From: Clostridia bacterium
GTDB lineage: Bacteria; Bacillota; Clostridia; Christensenellales; Borkfalkiaceae
Direction: 5' to 3'
NCBI GenBank assembly: GCA_900770945.1
Contig: CAAGME010000041.1
Span: forward strand, 1 to 64,000
Length of the DNA: 64,000 bases
Part shown: positions 1 to 8,067 of the stretch, piece after piece
How positions within the stretch are numbered: position 1 is the first letter of the stretch
How the letters are laid out: each line of letters opens with the position of its first letter
The notes under the pieces: generated by a model
The model's input: only the letters and a program-made list of their open reading frames with translations
What the model was told of the DNA's origin: nothing
Database searches by the model: none
Translations under genes and position numbers: made by a program

Positions 1-195
1 GCTCGCAAAAAATCATCAAAAAAATACGCTCTTTTAGGTGCTTCGCATTTTTGCGGATAAGAAATCGCCGCTTGCGGTTCGGTTTTTGCAAGGCAAACGA
101 CCGAAATAGTACTTGACCGTACATTGATGGGAGTTTAACGCAGCAAAAACCGATTTATTGCCGCAAAAATAATTAGTGATGAAGAATGCAATCCC
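1..195 (-). mobile_element. MITE-like element, copy 1 (partial at window edge)
   Basis: Bases 1-56, reverse-complemented, match 5497-5551 except for one T indel. The rest, to 195, aligns in patches with 5361-5496. The end at 170-195 is a copy of the terminal inverted repeat of copy 2 and is followed by TA at 196-197. The other end lies left of the window. It has no ORF of its own. The last seven codons and stop of the neighbouring lipoprotein gene lie inside this end. Confidence 0.75.
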
Positions 196-1570
196 TATAT
201 TTATTTTTTTCGGGCGGATGTTCTTCTGTGAAACGCCATAAAGTAGGTTTGCCGCCGACGTATCGCCAGAAGGTGCAGTTGTAGCCGTCCTTTTTGGCGT
301 AACCGTCCTTCTTTTCGTTTAGCGCCGGTTCGTTTTCGGAATAGATATAAACGGTTGCGCGGAAGAACTTAACGTTATTGCTCGTCTTTTTGATTGCAAT
401 CCAGTCTTTCGGCGAAGTGCCGAGATAAAATATGCTCTCGATTGATTTGCAGTTTTCAAATGCTCCGCGGCGGACATCCGTTATTTCTGCCGGAAAAACT
501 ATCGACTTAATAGTCATCGCGCCGCTCATCGCACCCTCGCCTATAATTTTGACCTTACCCTCGGTAGGCAAAACCGTCTTTGCGCAACCCGCAATCATAA
601 TCTTGCGCGTTTTTTCGACTATGCAATCTTTCCCGTAAGAAGAATAACTTTTATTGTTTTCGTCAACAGAAATCTTGTCGATAGACAGGCAGTTTGCAAA
701 CGCGCGCGTACCTATGTAAGAAGTAGCTTCGGGAACGGCAACGGTAATTATATTCGTTGAATAAAACGCTTCTTCGCCGATAAATTCCGTGTGACTCGAA
801 AGCGAAAATTTCGACATGTCCGCCCCGTAAAACGCTTGATCGGATATGGTTTTTACATAATCCGCGGAAAAGAATTTAAGCGATTCGCAACCGTAAAAAG
901 CCTTTTTACCTATAAACGAAAGGTTTTTGCCTGCATTAACGGCGTAAAGCGACTCACAACCGCGGAAAGCCTCGTCGTCGATTTTTTCAACCGTATCCGG
1001 GAGAACGACTCTTACAACGTCAAGGCAACGATAAAACGCTAATTTTGCAATTTCTTTGACGGGTTTGCCGTCATGTTCGGACGGAACGGTTACTTCGCCG
1101 TAGCTTCCGTCTGCGCTCGTTACCGAATAAAAAGTGCCGTCTTCGGAAAGATTATACTTTAATTCGGGAACGCCGGTATTCGCCCCGACGGGAAGCTTTC
1201 CGCTCCTCGTGAAGTCCATTGTGACCCTGTTTTCGGTTACGGGATAAACGCGAAGCCATTCACGGGATTTTATGAACGCGTACGCGTAGAGTTCCTTTTT
1301 CCCTTCCCCATCGGTTTTGTAAAGAGAAACTTTGTTTGCTTCCGTCAAAAACGTGCCGTTAATCGACTTATCGACGGACTTAGCCGCCCAAGCCCCGTCA
1401 TTAAAGGAAAGGGAATCCAAAGCGGAATTTTCGCCGTTTTCAACAAGCAGATAAGAGCCGCCGACCGAAACCTCGTCGCTTAGGGTCTTTGCACAACCCG
1501 ACGCAGAGAGCAGGAAAGCAAACGAAAGCACACATAAACACGTTATACTCAGTATTTTTTTGATATTCAT
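173..1570 (-). CDS. BspA-like leucine-rich repeat lipoprotein
   Basis: Predicted secreted, lipid-anchored surface protein of 465 residues. I chose the ATG at 1570 because GGGAGG sits just upstream and it opens a lipoprotein signal peptide ending in a lipobox LSASGC. An upstream start at 1627 would put 19 residues before the signal. The N-terminal third is a non-repeat domain. From about residue 160 there are LRR_5/BspA-type repeats (pattern AF.GC.SL..) seen at least five times. Such proteins are usually adhesins or ligand binders; no ligand can be read here. The last residues (RDCILHH) and the stop are encoded by a MITE terminal repeat, so the native C-terminus may have been replaced. It is monocistronic, with its own promoter at 1606-1635. 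Confidence 0.8.
   Translation of the reverse strand: MNIKKILSITCLCVLSFAFLLSASGCAKTLSDEVSVGGSYLLVENGENSALDSLSFNDGAWAAKSVDKSINGTFLTEANKVSLYKTDGEGKKELYAYAFIKSREWLRVYPVTENRVTMDFTRSGKLPVGANTGVPELKYNLSEDGTFYSVTSADGSYGEVTVPSEHDGKPVKEIAKLAFYRCLDVVRVVLPDTVEKIDDEAFRGCESLYAVNAGKNLSFIGKKAFYGCESLKFFSADYVKTISDQAFYGADMSKFSLSSHTEFIGEEAFYSTNIITVAVPEATSYIGTRAFANCLSIDKISVDENNKSYSSYGKDCIVEKTRKIMIAGCAKTVLPTEGKVKIIGEGAMSGAMTIKSIVFPAEITDVRRGAFENCKSIESIFYLGTSPKDWIAIKKTSNNVKFFRATVYIYSENEPALNEKKDGYAKKDGYNCTFWRYVGGKPTLWRFTEEHPPEKNKYRDCILHH
1355..1379 (-). repeat. Polar 25-bp motif, copy 1 (core TATAAGTCGATTA)
   Basis: Inside the BspA-like CDS. One core mismatch (GATAAGTCGATTA); flanks GTCCG and CGGC match the consensus. 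Confidence 0.6.
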
Positions 1571-1605
1571 ACGCGCCTCCCGCCCATTACGGCTTATCAT
1601 GGAGT

Positions 1606-1635
1606 ATTTTAGCACACATTTATGCATATTGTCAA
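1606..1635 (-). promoter_or_regulatory. SigA-type promoter of the BspA-like gene
   Basis: On the minus strand TTGACA (1630-1635) is followed after 18 bp by TAAAAT (1606-1611), about 36 bp upstream of the chosen ATG. Confidence 0.75.
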
Positions 1636-1695
1636 CCTTTTAAACAAACTCAAAGCTCATTAAGCCGCCTATAAGCTACTTTTTGAAAAAATATA

Positions 1696-1716
1696 GGGCT
1701 TACATTCCTTATCTCC
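1696..1716 (+). repeat. Solitary MITE terminal-repeat-like sequence
   Basis: GGGCTTACATTC followed by CTTATCTCC, preceded by TATA, resembles the 26-bp MITE end at 5361-5386 over about 20 bp. No partner end is visible nearby. It may be a relic or chance. Confidence 0.35.
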
Positions 1717-1752
1717 AAAAAAGAAAGCCGTCCGCCGAAGCGGATAGCTTTC
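1717..1752 (-). terminator. Rho-independent terminator after uxaC
   Basis: On the minus strand GAAAGC/GCTTTC with inner CCGC-TTCG-GCGG forms a stem-loop followed by TTTTTT. It lies 20 bp past the uxaC stop and separates the uronate cluster from the lipoprotein gene. Confidence 0.85.
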
Positions 1753-1772
1753 CCGAAACAAAATATAAGGGA

Positions 1773-3167
1773 TTACTTTTCAAAGAACTTAATCGCGTTG
1801 TCGTAAGAAACGTTGCGTACGATTTTGCCTACAAACTCGATATCGTAAGGATATTCACCGTTTTCGAGGATATCGCCGAAGAAGTTGCACAAAACTCTTC
1901 TGAAATACTCGTGGCGGGTATAGGATAAAAAGCTTCTGCTGTCCGTGAGCATACCCACAAAATACGAAACGAGCGACATGTGCGAAAGCGCGTTGAGCTG
2001 ACGGAGTATTCCGTCCTTTTGGTCGTTGAACCACCAAGCCGAGCCGAACTGAATTTTGCCCGCGGTCAAACCGTCCTGAAAACAATTCATAAGTGCGGCT
2101 ATAACTTCGTTATCGCGCGGATTTAAGCAATAAAGGATAGTTTTGGGTAAGTTACCGTCCTCGTCCATATCGCTCAAAAGGTGCGATAAGTCCGCAATAA
2201 AAGGCTTATCGGCGATAGAATCGAAGCCCGTGTCCGGACCGAGAGTTTTAAACGCCCTTGCGCTGTTGTTGCGGAGCGCGCCGACATGGTACTGCATAAC
2301 CCAATTGCGTTTTTTGTATTCCTTGCCGATACCGACTAAGAGATACGTTCTCAAAACCGCCGATTCTTCTTCCGAAACAGCCTTGCCGTCGAGAAGCTTT
2401 TTAGCCACGGCGTTAGCCTCCGCCTCGCTTGCGCGGCAATAAGTCATATCCTCGGGAGCCTGGTCGGAGCATACGCAACCCGCTTTGCCGAAGTAGTCTA
2501 TACGCGCGATAACGGCTTGGAGCATCGTTTTTGCGTCATTGATTTTTACACCCGAAACTTCCGAGAGTTTTTCGACGTATTCTATATATCCCGGCGCGCC
2601 GATTTTTAAAAGCTTGTCGGGGCGGAACGCGGGTTTTACTTCAACGCCGAATTCTTTGTCCTCGGCAAGGAGTTTGTGATATTTTAAGTCGTCAACAGGG
2701 TCGTCGGTAGTGAAAACCTTTTTGACGTTTGCTTTAAGCATCATTTTACGGGCGGTAAGCGTTTTTAGCTTTTCGTTCGCCTCGTCGTAAATTTCCTTAG
2801 CCGTCGAAGGAGAAAGCACTTTGTCTATACCGAAAAATCTTTTAAGTTCGAGGTGCGTCCAATGATAAACGGGGTTGCCGATAAAGTACGGCATAACCTC
2901 GGCGTATTTCAAAAACTTTTCGTAATCGGGTTTATTACCCGTAACGTAACTTTCGTCAACGCCAGCTTCGCGCATAAGTCTCCACTTATAGTGGTCGCCG
3001 CCGAGCCATGCTTCGGTTATGGTCGAAAACTTTTTGTCTTCGTAAATTTCCTTCACGCTCAAATGGCAATGGAAGTCGAAGATAGGCGCGTTTTTGGCGT
3101 AATCTTCGTAAAGCTTAACCGCCGTAGGGGTTTTAAGCAAAAAATCATTTCCTAAAAATTCTTTCAT
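1773..3167 (-). CDS. uxaC: Uronate (glucuronate/galacturonate) isomerase
   Basis: Converts D-glucuronate to D-fructuronate or D-galacturonate to D-tagaturonate, the first step of hexuronate catabolism in the cytosol. At 464 residues it has the usual family length. The amidohydrolase metal motif HCH is at residues 33-35 (context IFDFHCHLS), and the WLGGDHYKWRLMR segment is typical of UxaC. It is the last gene of a kdgA-kdgK-uxaC cluster, 82 bp after kdgK, with a terminator behind it. The reductase and dehydratase steps (UxuB/UxaB, UxuA/UxaA) that link it to 2-keto-3-deoxygluconate are not in the window, so they must be encoded elsewhere if the pathway is complete. Confidence 0.95.
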   Translation of the reverse strand: MKEFLGNDFLLKTPTAVKLYEDYAKNAPIFDFHCHLSVKEIYEDKKFSTITEAWLGGDHYKWRLMREAGVDESYVTGNKPDYEKFLKYAEVMPYFIGNPVYHWTHLELKRFFGIDKVLSPSTAKEIYDEANEKLKTLTARKMMLKANVKKVFTTDDPVDDLKYHKLLAEDKEFGVEVKPAFRPDKLLKIGAPGYIEYVEKLSEVSGVKINDAKTMLQAVIARIDYFGKAGCVCSDQAPEDMTYCRASEAEANAVAKKLLDGKAVSEEESAVLRTYLLVGIGKEYKKRNWVMQYHVGALRNNSARAFKTLGPDTGFDSIADKPFIADLSHLLSDMDEDGNLPKTILYCLNPRDNEVIAALMNCFQDGLTAGKIQFGSAWWFNDQKDGILRQLNALSHMSLVSYFVGMLTDSRSFLSYTRHEYFRRVLCNFFGDILENGEYPYDIEFVGKIVRNVSYDNAIKFFEK

Positions 3168-3195
3168 AATATTTACCGTTAGTTTGTGTTAATAC

Positions 3196-3220
3196 GCCGA
3201 TAATCGACTTATAGACGGAC
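3196..3220 (-). repeat. Polar 25-bp motif, copy 2
   Basis: Intergenic between kdgK and uxaC, with exact core TATAAGTCGATTA and flanks GTCCGTC and TCGGC. The surrounding CGCCGA/TCGGCG arms could fold it into the loop of a hairpin. Confidence 0.75.
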
Positions 3221-3249
3221 TTTCGGCGTAATCGCACTCTAAAATCAAG

Positions 3250-4269
3250 TTATCTCTGAACTCTTCCGGAAGCGTCGCCGTTTACAAGCGTTTCAACTTC
3301 CTTTTCGCTCACGTGGTTAAAGTCGCCCGGGATAGTATGCTTCAACGCGCTTGCGGCAACCGCAAATTCGAGAGCTTTTTTGTAATCGCCGTACTTTAAA
3401 AGTCCGTGAATAAATCCGCCGCTGAAGCTGTCGCCGCCGCCTACTCTGTCTACTATTCTTACTTCGTAGCGGCGCGAACGATAGAATTCGTTACCGTCGA
3501 AAGCAAGCGCGCTCCAACCGTTGTCGGAAGCGGAGAAGCTTTCTCTTAAGGACGTTGCGATATACTTAAATCCGTAAGCTTCTTTCATTTTACGGAATAC
3601 TTCCTCATAGCCTCCGAGTTCGAGTTTGCCGCTCGTAACGTCGCTGCCCGCCTTAAACCCGAGACATTTTTCGGCGTCTTCTTCGTTACCGATACATACG
3701 TCTACGTACTGCATAAGCTCGGACATGCAAGCCTTGGCTTCGTCGGGAGTCCACAATTTTTTGCGGTAGTTAAGGTCTACGCTGACGGTTACGCCGTGTT
3801 TTTTTGCTGCGATAAGCGCGGCTTTCAAAACTTCCTGCGATTTTTTGCCGAGAGCCGGGGTAATGCCCGTCCAGTGGAACCAGGTCGCGCCTTCGAAAAC
3901 CTTGTCAAAATCAAAGTCCTCCACGACAGCTTCGCTTATGCTGCTGTGCGCTCTGTCGTAAATGACTTTTGAAGGACGCATGCTCGCGCCTGTTTCCAAA
4001 AAGTAAATGCCCACTCTTTCGCCGCCGCGCGCGATATAGTCGGTATGAACGCCGAACTGCCTTAAAGCGTTTACGGCGGATTCGCCTATTTCGTGAGTCG
4101 GAAGTTTTGTTACGAAGTAGCTTTCGTGACCGTAGTTTGCAAGCGAAACCGCAACGTTGGCTTCGCCTCCGCCGTAGCAGACGTCAAAGTTATCGGACTG
4201 AACGAATCTTTCGTAGCCCGGGGTGGAAAGGCGGAGCATAATCTCGCCCATTGTAACGACTTTTGCCAT
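3250..4269 (-). CDS. kdgK: 2-keto-3-deoxygluconate kinase, PfkB family
   Basis: Phosphorylates 2-keto-3-deoxygluconate (KDG) to KDPG with ATP. The 339-residue protein begins with the ribokinase-type GEIMLRLS segment and has the substrate-binding GGGEANVA at 33-40. The PfkB C-terminal signature GGGDSFSGG is at 277-285, with the catalytic-base aspartate at D280. It lies 55 bp after kdgA and 82 bp before uxaC on the same strand, so it supplies the step between the isomerase branch and the aldolase. Fructokinase or another sugar kinase is possible by fold alone, but the neighbours favour KdgK. Confidence 0.9.
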   Translation of the reverse strand: MAKVVTMGEIMLRLSTPGYERFVQSDNFDVCYGGGEANVAVSLANYGHESYFVTKLPTHEIGESAVNALRQFGVHTDYIARGGERVGIYFLETGASMRPSKVIYDRAHSSISEAVVEDFDFDKVFEGATWFHWTGITPALGKKSQEVLKAALIAAKKHGVTVSVDLNYRKKLWTPDEAKACMSELMQYVDVCIGNEEDAEKCLGFKAGSDVTSGKLELGGYEEVFRKMKEAYGFKYIATSLRESFSASDNGWSALAFDGNEFYRSRRYEVRIVDRVGGGDSFSGGFIHGLLKYGDYKKALEFAVAASALKHTIPGDFNHVSEKEVETLVNGDASGRVQR

Positions 4270-4324
4270 AATAAAATCTCCTGATATTTTTTATAAAATC
4301 CCGCGCTATACGCGCGTTAATTAC

Positions 4325-5290
4325 TCATTTTCTCAAAACGAGATGGATTGCGAACCCCGCGATTTCGTTTTTGAAGTACGCGACCGTCATTCTGCCGTTA
4401 GCGTCATACTTAAAGGTGCTTTCGTCAAACTCGTAACCCTCGTTTTCAAGCTGATACACGGCGCGGCTTACGCTGTCTGTTGCAACGGCAATGTGACCTT
4501 TCGCGCCTCTGCCGCCCTTCTTCATACATTCGACAAGCGTTCCCGCAAACACGCTCGAATTGCCCTCTTTAACCGTCCAGCCGAAGAGTTTATCAAACTC
4601 GGAAGCGGTGGAAAGAGCTTCGTCGTCACAGTTGATGCCGACGTGAGCGAGCGAGAAGTTGAGCATTTTGCGAACGGCGGATTTGCAAAGCGCGGTGATT
4701 TCGTCCCACTTTTCTTCCTTGACGAGCTTGTCGGGAACAATCCAACTGCCGCCGCAGCAAACAACCTTAGGGTTAGCAAGATAGCTTGCAAGGTTGTCCT
4801 CGTTGATTCCGCCCGTAGGCATAAACTTAACGGAAGAATAAGGCGCGGAAACGGCTTTGATGTACTTTACGCCGCCCGCCTGCTCGGCAGGGAAGAACTT
4901 AACGAAGTCAAGCCCTAATTCGAGGGCTTGTTCTATCTGCGAGCCGTTGGCAACGCCCGGACAGAAAGGCACGCCTTTATCTAAGCAATGCTTAACCACT
5001 TTGGGGTTAAGCCCCGGAGCAACGCAGAACATGGCACCCGCTTCTATCGCCGCGTCGACTTGCTCAATCGTGAGAACCGTGCCTGCGCCGACGAGCATTT
5101 CGGGGCAAGCCTTAACCATATCGGCGATGACCTTGTCTGCGCCCGCCGCGCGGAAAGTAACTTCCGCCGCTTTGATTCCGCCCGCCGACAAAGCCTTTGC
5201 AAGCTTAACGGCGTTCTCGGTTTTTTCGAGCTTGATTACGGGGATAATGCCCGTTTGTTCCATGCGTTTTAAAAATTCTTGTTTGTCCAT
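4325..5290 (-). CDS. kdgA: KDPG/KHG aldolase fused to a VOC-like domain
   Basis: Class I aldolase splitting KDPG into pyruvate and glyceraldehyde 3-phosphate. Residues 1-210 are a complete Eda/KdgA barrel: E44 in EVTFR, GAGTV at 68-72, and the Schiff-base lysine K131 in FVKFFPAE. Residues 211-321 are extra. They start SLAHVGIN and have the beta-alpha-beta layout of vicinal-oxygen-chelate (glyoxalase-like) domains, ending in a strand AGFAIHLV. Ordinary KdgA proteins stop near 210 residues. The reading frame is intact across the joint, so this is a true fusion. It is the first gene of the uronate cluster. A MITE sits about 70 bp upstream of its start and may influence its promoter. Confidence 0.9.
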   Translation of the reverse strand: MDKQEFLKRMEQTGIIPVIKLEKTENAVKLAKALSAGGIKAAEVTFRAAGADKVIADMVKACPEMLVGAGTVLTIEQVDAAIEAGAMFCVAPGLNPKVVKHCLDKGVPFCPGVANGSQIEQALELGLDFVKFFPAEQAGGVKYIKAVSAPYSSVKFMPTGGINEDNLASYLANPKVVCCGGSWIVPDKLVKEEKWDEITALCKSAVRKMLNFSLAHVGINCDDEALSTASEFDKLFGWTVKEGNSSVFAGTLVECMKKGGRGAKGHIAVATDSVSRAVYQLENEGYEFDESTFKYDANGRMTVAYFKNEIAGFAIHLVLRK

Positions 5291-5360
5291 AAAAATTACC
5301 TCTTTGTGTTTTCAAGGCGGAGATAGCGTAAAGCCAACCTCTACTTATATATTTTTTATA

Positions 5361-5648
5361 GGGATTACATTCGTTGTCACTAATTATTTTTGCGGTGCTA
5401 AATCGGTTTTTGTTGCGTTAAACTCACGTCAATATATATAAAGCATTATTTCTTTAATATGCCTTGCAAAAACCGACTTGCAAGTTGGCTTTTTCTCCGC
5501 AAAAATGCGAAGCACCTAAAAGAGCGTATTTTTTGATGATTTTTTGCGAGCGTGAGGGATGCTGTACTGAACGTACTGCGCCCGAGCGGTCGCTAAAAAG
5601 CGCAGAAAAGCCGCCTTTTAGGTAATTAGGGATAATGGATGTAATTCC
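5361..5648. mobile_element. MITE-like element, copy 2 (complete, 288 bp, TA-flanked)
   Basis: The ends are imperfect 26-bp inverted repeats: 5361-5386 begins GGGATTACATTC, and the reverse complement of 5623-5648 begins GGAATTACATCC; 21 of 26 positions match. TA dinucleotides flank both ends (5359-5360 and 5649-5650), the duplication expected of IS630/Tc1-mariner-type insertion. No transposase or long ORF is inside. It shares most of its left and central part with copy 1, in the opposite orientation. Confidence 0.8.
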
Positions 5649-5809
5649 TATTTATATTTTAGCACACTTTTATTAGTATTTGAATTGCAAAAATTATTAT
5701 CTTTCATTGCAAAAAATACACTCTTTTTCTTGCGGGAGAAGTTTCGGCAAGTCGCGTAAAGCGTAAAAAGCCGCTACTTTTGTATTTTTCGCGCTTGTTT
5801 TTAAACGAG
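5649..5809. other. Intergenic stretch between the MITE and the uraA terminator
   Basis: AT-rich, with no ORF, clear promoter or further repeat seen. The whole gap from kdgA to uraA (5291-5875) holds the kdgA leader, the MITE, this stretch and the uraA terminator. Confidence 0.5.
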
Positions 5810-5846
5810 AAAAAACGCCTACAAGCCGAATAATCGACTTATAGGC
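5810..5846 (-). terminator. Rho-independent terminator after uraA
   Basis: On the minus strand CGCCTA pairs with TAGGCG (inner AAG/CTT) and is followed by TTTTTT, 30 bp past the uraA stop. The polar 25-bp motif forms the 5' half of this hairpin. Confidence 0.8.
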
Positions 5847-5850
5847 GTAC
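5825..5850 (-). repeat. Polar 25-bp motif, copy 3
   Basis: Exact core TATAAGTCGATTA with one extra T before CGGC; embedded in the uraA terminator stem-loop. Confidence 0.7.
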
Positions 5851-5875
5851 ATTTCTTCTTTTCTTACTTGTTTTC

Positions 5876-7282
5876 TTACTTGTTTTCTTCCTCTGTTGCC
5901 TTATCTTCTTCGGTTGCGGTTACCGTTTCAGCCTTTTCTTCCTTTTTCTTGAAAGCGCGGCAGAAAACGTTTACGATTATACCGAGGATAAGCGCGCAAG
6001 CGATTTCCGTAATGGTAATCTGACCGAACTTAAGGCTCAATCCGCCGATACCCGCAATGAGGATAGCGGAAACGGTGAAGAGGTTGCCGTTGTCTTCGAG
6101 GTCGACTTTCTGTACCATTTTAAGACCGGATACCGCGATGAAGCCGTACAAGGCTACGCATACGCCGCCCATTACGCAAGCGGGGATAGTTGCGAGAAGA
6201 GTTACGAACGGAGCAACGAACGCAGCCGCAATACAAACAATTGCAGTCGTCGTGATGGTTGCGACCGAAGCGTTACCCGTGATAGCAACGCAGCCTACCG
6301 ATTCGCCGTAAGTGGTATTGGGGCAGCCGCCGAAGAACGCGCCCGCCATGGAGCCCACGCCGTCGCCGAGAAGAGTTCTGTCAAGACCCGGGTTGCCTTC
6401 TTTGAGGAGGTCGCTTTCGATAATGCTCGAAAGGTTTTTGTGGTCTGCGATGTGTTCCGCAAATACTACGAACGCAACAGGGACGTAAGCGACCGCGATA
6501 GTGCCGATATATGCGCCGTTAACTTCCTTAACGCCCTTGAATGCTTCAATAAACGTGAAGTCGGGCAACCACTGCATATTTTGGAACTTAGTGAAGTCTA
6601 TAACTTTAAGAGCTTCGACGTTGGCAGCCGTACCGATAAGAGTAAAGATTGTCGCAACGACATAACCGGCGGCAATGCCGATAATGAACGGGATGAGCTT
6701 AATATTCTTTCCGCCGTAAACGGAAGCGGCAACGGTTGCGAAAAGCGTGACAAGACCGCAAACCATACTGATACCGCCGTTGAGATTCATGATGTAGTTT
6801 CCGTTAGAATCCTGCGCAACGTGACCTACAAGGTCGCCTATAGCGTTACCGGCAAGCGACAAACCGATGATAGCGACGGTCGGTCCGATAACTACGGCAG
6901 GCATAAGCTTGTTCACCCAGCCGGAACCGCATTTTTTTACTATCAAAGCTATGACAACGTAAACAAGACCCGCGAAAACCGCGCCGATGATGAGTCCGAG
7001 ATAGCCGAGTTGCATAGATACGCCGCCCGCGAAAGCCGCAGCCATAGAGCCGAGGAAAGCAAACGAGCTGCCGAGGAACACGGGGCTTTTGAACTTAGTA
7101 AAGAGCTGATACACGAGGGTACCTACGCCCGCGCCGAACAGAGCGGCTGCCTGACTCATGCCGTTACCGATGATTGCAGGAACGGCGATTGTTGCGGCAA
7201 GGATAGCAAGCATTTGCTGCAAAGCGTACACAAGCATTTTGCCGAAAGGCGGTTTGTCTTTCACGTTGTAAACCATTTTCAT
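5876..7282 (-). CDS. uraA: Uracil/xanthine permease (NCS2 family)
   Basis: Membrane symporter importing uracil or a related nucleobase. At 468 residues it is rich in hydrophobic segments with the NCS2 pattern. The N-terminus has QQMLAILAATIAVPAIIG, and the family motif region FGGCPNTTYGESVG, with its conserved Asn-Thr, sits in the C-terminal half. The last 30 residues are a charged Glu/Lys tail. It follows pyrR by 70 bp with AAAGGAG ahead of the ATG, and both lie behind a PyrR-type attenuator, which argues for uracil rather than xanthine as substrate. A terminator follows directly. Confidence 0.9.
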   Translation of the reverse strand: MKMVYNVKDKPPFGKMLVYALQQMLAILAATIAVPAIIGNGMSQAAALFGAGVGTLVYQLFTKFKSPVFLGSSFAFLGSMAAAFAGGVSMQLGYLGLIIGAVFAGLVYVVIALIVKKCGSGWVNKLMPAVVIGPTVAIIGLSLAGNAIGDLVGHVAQDSNGNYIMNLNGGISMVCGLVTLFATVAASVYGGKNIKLIPFIIGIAAGYVVATIFTLIGTAANVEALKVIDFTKFQNMQWLPDFTFIEAFKGVKEVNGAYIGTIAVAYVPVAFVVFAEHIADHKNLSSIIESDLLKEGNPGLDRTLLGDGVGSMAGAFFGGCPNTTYGESVGCVAITGNASVATITTTAIVCIAAAFVAPFVTLLATIPACVMGGVCVALYGFIAVSGLKMVQKVDLEDNGNLFTVSAILIAGIGGLSLKFGQITITEIACALILGIIVNVFCRAFKKKEEKAETVTATEEDKATEEENK

Positions 7283-7352
7283 AATTCGGATTTACTCCTT
7301 TTGTTGTAAAAATATTTTATCGCTTTACGCGAATAAATCTGATTTATAATGC

Positions 7353-7898
7353 TCAATCGAGATTTTCAAGTATATCAACCCCGTCGATACCGTCCGTTTC
7401 GTTAAACTTTACGGATACGATTTCTTGTGCGGAAGTGGGAATGTTTTTGCCGATATAATCGGGCTTTATGGGGAATTCTCTATGTCCTCTGTCAACTACG
7501 ACCGCAAGCTGAACGGTTTTCGGTCTGCCTTTCGATAAAAGCGCGTCGATAGCCGCTCTCGCCGTTCTGCCCGTAAAGATTACGTCGTCGCACAAAACGA
7601 CGTTCCTGCCGGATATATTCACGTTCATCGGCGTTTCTTTGACCTCGGGGAATTCGCTAAGCTCGCTCAAATCGTCGCGGTAAAGCGTTATGTCGAGTTC
7701 CGCCGTATCGACTTCCACCGCATAAAACTTTTTAAGATTTTCTCCTATGCGCTTTGCAAACGGCACGCCCCTCGTTTTTATTCCGACAAGGACTACGCTT
7801 TTTAAGTCGGCGTTATGCTCGGCGATTTCGTGGGCAATCCTCACGGTGGTCCTTTGAAGCTTTTCGCCGTCCATTATTTTGGCTTTTTCTTTAAGCAT
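7353..7898 (-). CDS. pyrR: PyrR, pyrimidine attenuation regulator/uracil phosphoribosyltransferase
   Basis: RNA-binding attenuator of pyrimidine genes with some uracil phosphoribosyltransferase activity. The 181-residue protein has the type-I phosphoribosyltransferase fold, with the PRPP loop NVVLCDDVIFTGRTARAA at about 99-116 and the conserved VGIKTRGVPFA segment near residue 38. It is the first gene of a two-gene pyrR-uraA unit. Its own leader holds a PyrR-binding-like loop and an intrinsic terminator, so it probably represses itself and the permease when UMP is plentiful. The other pyr biosynthesis genes are not adjacent here. Confidence 0.95.
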   Translation of the reverse strand: MLKEKAKIMDGEKLQRTTVRIAHEIAEHNADLKSVVLVGIKTRGVPFAKRIGENLKKFYAVEVDTAELDITLYRDDLSELSEFPEVKETPMNVNISGRNVVLCDDVIFTGRTARAAIDALLSKGRPKTVQLAVVVDRGHREFPIKPDYIGKNIPTSAQEIVSVKFNETDGIDGVDILENLD

Positions 7899-7940
7899 AC
7901 CTTAGCCCCCTTAATTAGTCGGCAATAGTTTTGTCTGTAC

Positions 7941-7970
7941 AAAAAAACCTTGCCGTGTTGCAGGCAAGGT
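7941..7970 (-). terminator. Leader attenuator of pyrR-uraA
   Basis: On the minus strand ACCTTGCC/GGCAAGGT with loop TGCAACAC is followed by TTTTTTT, about 45 nt before the pyrR start. Its position between promoter and first gene fits transcription attenuation. Confidence 0.85.
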
Positions 7971-8023
7971 AATCGAACGTAATTATACTTCCGCTTTGCG
8001 CGGAAAAACCATATTCCATCTTG

Positions 8024-8046
8024 CCGGCATCGCTGTACCGAATTAA
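8024..8046 (-). promoter_or_regulatory. PyrR-binding-loop-like RNA element
   Basis: The minus-strand transcript reads CTTTAATTCGGTACAGCG then ATGCCGG. This matches the spacing of the Bacillus PyrR loop: CUUUAAU, a stem, CAGNGA-type loop bases, then the closing stem. CGG pairs with CCG. It lies between promoter and attenuator. Confidence 0.65.
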
Positions 8047-8067
8047 AGATTTCTTAAATCGTCTTGT

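Noticed and set aside
4223..4918. 231-codon plus-strand ORF across the kdgK start and kdgA
   Set aside because: Antisense shadow; both minus-strand genes have diagnostic motifs.
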